From Pochonia chlamydosporia 170 (taxonomy: Eukaryota > Ascomycota > Sordariomycetes > Hypocreales > Clavicipitaceae): DNA of 64,000 nt. Where the stretch lies: assembly GCF_001653235.2 (NCBI RefSeq), contig NC_035796.1:2914001-2978000 (forward strand), given 5' to 3'. The translations under genes were made by a program, and so were the position numbers. The stretch's first letter is position 1, and each line of letters opens with the position of its first letter. This document shows positions 59,251-64,000 of the stretch, one piece after another. The notes beneath the pieces were generated by a model. The model was given only the letters and a program-made list of their open reading frames with translations, ran no database searches and had not been told where the DNA came from.

Positions 59251-59658
59251 ATGACTCTGGCAGGAGCCCATCTCCGTGTAGCACGGCCGACTGACAACAT
59301 TGACGCACTGTTACCATTTTACTGTGATGGGCTTGGCTTCGAGGTTCTTCTTCGGTTCAAGGAACACGAGGGCTTTAACGGGATAATGCTTGGGCATAGA
59401 AACGCAGGCTATCACCTTGAGTTCACAACCAAGTCTGCACACAGGGCGGGGTCTGCCCCAACACAGGACAATCTTCTCATCTTCTACCTTCCAGACTCGG
59501 GTGAATATAACACGGCAGTTGCCAGGATGCTGAGTTGTGGATTCAAGTCTTTTGTCAGCTTTAATCCGTATTGGGACAGGTGTGGGAAGACATTTGAAGA
59601 TGCAGACGGATACCGAGTTGTTCTAGCCAATATGGTGGTGCCGATTCTGCATTCGTGA
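59251..59658 (+). CDS. VOC-superfamily protein (glyoxalase/dioxygenase fold)
   Basis: An intronless 135-residue protein of the vicinal-oxygen-chelate superfamily. Paired beta-alpha-beta modules are visible: the first from HLRVARPTDNIDALLPFYCDGLGFEVLLRF, the second ending FEDADGYRVVLANM. The Glu in GYHLEFTT and the Asp/Tyr in DADGYRVVL are candidate metal or substrate residues. Short stand-alone VOC proteins include glyoxalase-like, bleomycin-binding and fosfomycin-resistance types, and sequence alone does not separate them. Length is normal for a single-domain member. Confidence 0.88.
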   Translation: MTLAGAHLRVARPTDNIDALLPFYCDGLGFEVLLRFKEHEGFNGIMLGHRNAGYHLEFTTKSAHRAGSAPTQDNLLIFYLPDSGEYNTAVARMLSCGFKSFVSFNPYWDRCGKTFEDADGYRVVLANMVVPILHS

Positions 59659-59772
59659 AGCTCATTGGCAACCAATGGAGAACATTTAGAGCATGAAACA
59701 CCACATATGACATTGATTAAATAGAATTCATGGATTCGTGTTGATAACTCGATCTGCGGCTACGTGGAGGTG

Positions 59773-60416
59773 CTATGGCTGAGGGACAACCTTCTCGATC
59801 TTCCCACTGGTGACATCATAAATGTATCCAGAAATTGGCACATCGAGAACCAGTGGACTCTTTTTTAGGATTTGGATGTCATCCAGAACACTCTTCTTCA
59901 AGTCGGCAAATGGGAGAAATGAGATGTGGTCCACATCCTCTCCCAACTCATTTCTAACCTTTGTACGAAGGTGGTCGTCCGAGAATGTCAACATTCCGCA
60001 ATCGGTCTGTGTCGTGTATGTTAGAGCAAATAAGACAAATTGGTGCCGCCCACTGCGATTTATTGGCTTACATGATGTAATATCACAATTTCTCTCGTCC
60101 CGAGCAGCTGTTGTGATATAACAACCGAACGCAGGGCCTCGATTGTCCGGCCACCAGCATTCCGAATGACGTGAGCGTCCCCTTCGGAGAGGCCTAAAAC
60201 TTTGGCAGGATCAAGTCGTGCGTCCATACAGGCGACAACAGCCACCTTGCTAACGATGGCAAAATATTTTATTAGATCGAAACCCTGATCGTAAGCGCTC
60301 GGAGGCATGCAAATTGCGACGTCTGCTTACCGTCCTGGTGGCAAGGGTAGGCTGCCTTTGTCAAATGTCGCCGCATACTGCTTGTTAGCGGCTTCAAACT
60401 CGACACTGACAGACAT
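59773..60416 (-). CDS. Beta-carbonic anhydrase
   Basis: A zinc enzyme interconverting CO2 and bicarbonate. Three exons (60416-60331, 60249-60072, 60006-59773) give 165 residues. Zinc ligands are Cys36 in ACMDARLD and His88/Cys91 in HHTDCG; the Asp38/Arg40 dyad and HVIRNAGG are also intact. It is short (no N-terminal extension), like bacterial/plant-type beta-CAs of the small fungal class, so a cytosolic location is likely. The active site is split across exons 1-2 and 2-3. A CTATCAAGGTT motif lies 52-62 nt upstream of the start codon. Confidence 0.95.
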
Positions 60417-61272
60417 TATTTCAGGCTCAATTAGTGTCAAGCTTTAAATTTTTAAGTTGCATTCGTTCTATCAAGGTTCCCCTTGCACGCAGACATGGCT
60501 TATATACCTAGCCAGCTTGGGAGGAATCGATCAATCCTTCAAATCCTCGGAGCTCATGAGGACGCGGGGTCTAAAGTCGCCATCTCAAACAACTCTGTCG
60601 CAATCCTACTTTGGCTTCATGATCGAGCGGATGCCCACAATGCCGAACCAATAGGGCCGATGCCGAAACGCCCACCCATATGCCTCATCATTTACTATCC
60701 GAGCTGGCTGGACTCGTAGGCGAACTTGCCGATGAAATGGCTGTTGTAGCAGGTTTGAAACATGACCCATTTCAGACCATGCTTGTTTTATGAAGAGGTA
60801 GCAGACGAGGACAAATATTGGTAGTTGCGACGATCGGTCTCCCACTAGTTGTATGCCAATTCGTAGACCCCAATTTCATTAATAAGGAATCGGCTATTAA
60901 TGCTCTCGTTTGCGTTTTGTGATCGTGTGATAGTAGCTGCCTTGTCTGAAGACTGGGGTTGAACAATAACATCGAAACAAATAGCATCGCGCTCTAACAT
61001 AATTATTTCTGCGTTTGGGACACGGTATCCTTGAGGCAAGTCTCTACCTCTGTCGGTTCATCTGTGACTACTTGACGCGCGTTCGCCAATCAGCCAAGCC
61101 AGGCAATACCAAGTCCCAACCCTCAGTATTTTATACTCTTCCATTGGGGCCCGGATCATGTCGGGACTCATCGTTAATCCTCTATTATCCCCGTGCGAAC
61201 CACCTTATCTACGATTCGTCATATGCGTCCGAGTAAGGGATGCTTTCTGCTACCAGAAACGATATAAACAAA
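60417..61272. other. Intergenic with a CAAGGT element
   Basis: Holds the carbonic anhydrase promoter with CTATCAAGGTT at 60468-60478. No gene is supported in the rest. Confidence 0.45.
60468..60478 (+). promoter_or_regulatory. CTATCAAGGTT motif upstream of carbonic anhydrase
   Basis: This 11-mer is identical to the one at 50443-50453 upstream of the HRXXH gene. Both genes are transcribed leftward, so the motif has the same orientation and lies upstream in each. It contains the CAAGGT core recalled for Aspergillus ZafA sites. Confidence 0.4.
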
Positions 61273-61916
61273 TTAGTTACCCCCTTCGTTATTCTTCTCG
61301 TCAAGTGCAATACACAGCGCTACCATCAGTGCCATATCAACTCCAGGAGCAACTACCAATGCATAAGTCTGGTTGCTGGTGAAGATTTCTCGAGCTTTGA
61401 GAAGCTTGCGATCAATTCTAGCAACGGTAGCGCCAGTTCGCTCACAAACAATATTGGCGCTTGTATCTAACCAATTCCCCGTCATGGTAAGTGTCTCCGG
61501 CTGTCCGCTGAAGGAAGTGAATTCGGCTGTGGCTTTGGAGCCAATTACTGCCACTGAAAGTCAGATAGGTTTATGTTGTACCGGAGGTATTCTGACTCAC
61601 ACTTGATGGAACTCTTAACTGAAAGAAATTTCTTCCCGTTAGGATCTTCCGCAACATAAGTCGAATGAAGGTGAAAGTGCTCCTTCACAATGTCGTACAG
61701 GTGATTGTTATGCATGTCGTACACAGATTTGCGACCTGAGATGGTCATGTGGCGTCCTTTGATCTTCATGAATGCGTTTCCTTGCGTATTGGTAATGTCA
61801 AAACTGTCTCCGGATAAAGACAATACCTTTTCTTTGAGGATCAATGTCTCGGTCGTCTTGGCGATGAAATTCTGGAAGACGCCAATCGCCCCGGGAACAG
61901 GTGGAAGTTCGGCCAT
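61273..61916 (-). CDS. LURP-one-related (DUF567) protein
   Basis: Two exons (61916-61601, 61547-61273) give 196 residues. A perfect GTGAGT donor joins best to the GGCAG acceptor, reading SSIKLIGSKATAEF, the typical LURP-one turn. The fold is a Tubby-like C-terminal beta-barrel: alternating strands such as GNAFMKIKGRHMTISGRKSVYDMHN and a buried C-terminal helix GVDMALMVALCIALDE are visible. The family is named from a plant defence gene; fungal members have no assigned role. It sits between the carbonic anhydrase and dehydrogenase genes without operon-like spacing. Confidence 0.87.
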
Positions 61917-62670
61917 ATCGCGTGAGGCAGTTAGGGTCAGTTAAGCGATGATAGATATGAAGCTTGCTACGATGCTAATGATCAAAAAATAGACAAGTCC
62001 TAATTGACGGAAAGACGCTTATGTGTAGAGATTCGATACAGAGTTTGGTGTTGGGTTGCAATGAATGATGTCAGTGTGCAACTTTCAAGTGTTGTGTTGC
62101 GCTCAAAGGGTGGATGGATTCAGCTTGCCATGCAACACCCTGGGTCAAGTGACTTCAATGTTTGGCTGCGAGATGGGCCAACATCAGCACTAATGCAGAG
62201 AATCGACTATGACCGGCTCTAAGGACAGTGTTTTGATTCATTCAGCGCCCGTGCATTGTCCTTCGTCCTTACATGTCAAGTCCATCGCATTACAAGCGCC
62301 GCAAAATATATCCGCTCTCAGCGACAGCTCAATGCTAGCTTGCGTCAAAGAAGCCAAGCGTCAATCCTGTGACTCCTGTGCCAGATTGACCATGCTACAC
62401 ATTCTCAGCCCGAACATGGCGCAGCAAGATTTGATGAGCATTGAAGCCCGTTGGTACAGTATGTCAATCGTGTCTTTATGGCTCTTCCAGTGGTTTATTG
62501 GCTCTCAACTGTGTCCACAGTGGACTTGTCGCCTCCTGTCCGATCTACGCAACATTGAATGGTCCAACTGATTTCCAATCCATGGGACACACTTCCATTA
62601 AACAAATATGTGTTCTATGCTCAACCACCGAACCCACAATATATATTATTTCGAACTTCTGAATTCTCGT
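61917..62670. other. Intergenic
   Basis: Separates the LURP-one promoter from the dehydrogenase 3' end. Nothing convincing is seen. Confidence 0.4.
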
Positions 62671-63792
62671 CTACATTGGCACTAGAACCGCCCTGAAGTG
62701 TATCTGACCGCTCTCTAGCCTGTCCATGGCTTCCGTGATCCCTTTCTCGTTCATTGGGAATTTCTCGATTATGGGCTTTACATTGTGAAACGCTGCAAAC
62801 TGCAGCATTTGTCGATGTACCCCACGAGATGCCACCAATGCGCCTTGCACGCGGACGCCGTGTAGCAAAAGACCCATGTAAGGCAGGGAAAGATTTCCCG
62901 TTGATGCGGACAACGGATATATGCAGGACCTTGGAGCCATCAGAGGCATAACTTTCTCCCACTCTGGTTGAACTGATGTGGTCACAAGCAAACGATTGAT
63001 CAGCCAGCTATCACCACGTACTTGGCTGTCAAGGTCCTTCGATACGAGAAACTTGTGTGCACCCAGTCCTGCAGCTTCTTCTTGTTTCCTGTCCGACCCA
63101 GAGAGAACAACGACACGGCATCCCATCTTTGCAGCAAACTGAATGGCCAAATGACCAAGCCCTCCAACACCCATAATACCAACTGTGTCGGTAGGCTTTA
63201 CTCCTTGCAGAGCAGTATAAACAGTTGCACCACCACATTGGAGCGGCGCTGCATGTTCATCACTTAGAGTCTCCGGAATAGGGTGTAAGAATGCCTCTCG
63301 CCAAATTGCATGACTTGCAAAGCTGCCCTGGTCCACGGTCCTGCTACCGCCGTAAATGGAACGCTCTTTGCAGTATATTTCTGCATTGTCTAAGCATTCA
63401 AGGCAGTGACCGCAGCTGTCAGTTTCATATCCCCAGCCAACTCGATCACCCTTCTTGAGGTACTTGACACCCGGTCCGAGGTCAACCACAATGCCAACGC
63501 CTTCATGTCCCAGCACCATATCTCTCTTCCGCTGGTAGTCAAAGTTAGAACAACAATCAAACAAAACTGACTAGAACCAACTTACATAGTGTAAATCTAG
63601 TTTAAATATTTACAGATTAGTAAACAAGCGATATTGAACGGGCACAGGTTATAGTGGCATACCTGTGCCACAGACACCGGAAGCTGTAACACTGATAAGG
63701 ACAGAGTCGCCTTCAAGCACATCCGGCTTCGTGGTAATGCTTTTAAGCACGCGCCCATCATTTGAGCCTCTAAATACCGTGAAAGAAGGCAT
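62671..63792 (-). CDS. Zinc-dependent alcohol dehydrogenase (MDR family)
   Basis: A medium-chain NAD(P)-dependent alcohol/aldehyde dehydrogenase. Three exons (63792-63663, 63596-63586, 63531-62671) give 333 residues; the middle exon is only 11 nt and supplies the DLHY loop next to Cys41. Catalytic-zinc residues are Cys41 and His56/Glu57 (VLGHEGVG), with a further Cys in PLQCGGATVYTAL. The structural-zinc loop has Cys87, 90, 93 and 101. The cofactor motif is MGVGGLGHLAIQFAAKMG. The segment between VCGTDLHY and DMVLGHEG is shorter than in yeast ADH1, matching the fungal ADH-like branch acting on varied alcohols. A CAAGGT lies at 63895-63900, about 103 nt upstream of the start. Confidence 0.93.
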
Positions 63793-64000
63793 TGTAAGAC
63801 GTATTGGCCAGGTAAGCAAGTTCACCGGCGCCCATACTAAACATTACAGAGTGCAGATCCGAACACCAACACTCAGACTTGTTGCAAGGTTATATATGCA
63901 CAAGTAGCGCCCCGCTTATCAAATTGGCTCGAGTGCCGAATGTGCCGGTTTGTGCAGACACGTACGGAGGAGTGTGTCAGAGACTTTGCCAACGCCGTGG

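Overview
The window is nuclear DNA of a filamentous ascomycete (Pezizomycotina). Short GT-AG introns of about 47-150 nt interrupt most genes. Several families are typical of such fungi: a PTH11-like rhodopsin-domain receptor, Zn2Cys6 regulators, a TRI12-type exporter, a G1 glutamic protease, a GLEYA-domain secreted protein and an Asp f 2/Zps1-type HRXXH protein. The mix fits a Sordariomycete, probably Hypocreales; this placement is an inference. Intergenic spaces are large (often 1.5-2.9 kb), so gene density is modest. I assembled 25 gene models by hand-splicing exons, and all but three (the frameshifted regulator, a small hypothetical and the Gly/Ser-rich protein) give a clean phase at every junction.

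Layout. 1-10 kb is housekeeping metabolism: branched-chain aminotransferase, a coiled-coil protein of unknown function, phosphopantothenoylcysteine decarboxylase, mitochondrial monothiol glutaredoxin, a YwrD-like gamma-glutamyltranspeptidase and a peroxisomal D-amino-acid oxidase. 11.8-33.1 kb is accessory: a Zn2Cys6 regulator with an apparent frameshift, an O-methyltransferase, a PTH11-like receptor, a TRI12-like MFS exporter, a salicylate-hydroxylase-like flavoprotein, a second Zn2Cys6 regulator and a METTL27-like methyltransferase. No polyketide synthase, NRPS or terpene synthase is visible, so this looks like a tailoring/catabolic set or a cluster without a backbone enzyme.

36-47 kb carries a secreted GLEYA protein, an intronless F-box/ankyrin/ZZ protein, a secreted glutamic protease and a WD40 protein. 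49-64 kb is rich in zinc-linked genes: an HRXXH (Asp f 2/Zps1) secreted protein, a ZIP zinc transporter, a VOC metalloenzyme, a beta-carbonic anhydrase and a zinc alcohol dehydrogenase. Between them lie a Gly/Ser- and Cys-rich cell-surface candidate, a DUF4396 membrane protein and a LURP-one-related protein.

The most interesting points are the zinc-linked neighbourhood with a shared CTATCAAGGTT motif upstream of two of its genes, the Cys-rich surface protein at 52.6-53.3 kb, the frameshifted regulator, and two non-random short motifs confined to non-coding DNA (CCAGACCA and TACCTAGGTA). I found no clear tRNA, rRNA, CRISPR array or intact transposon.
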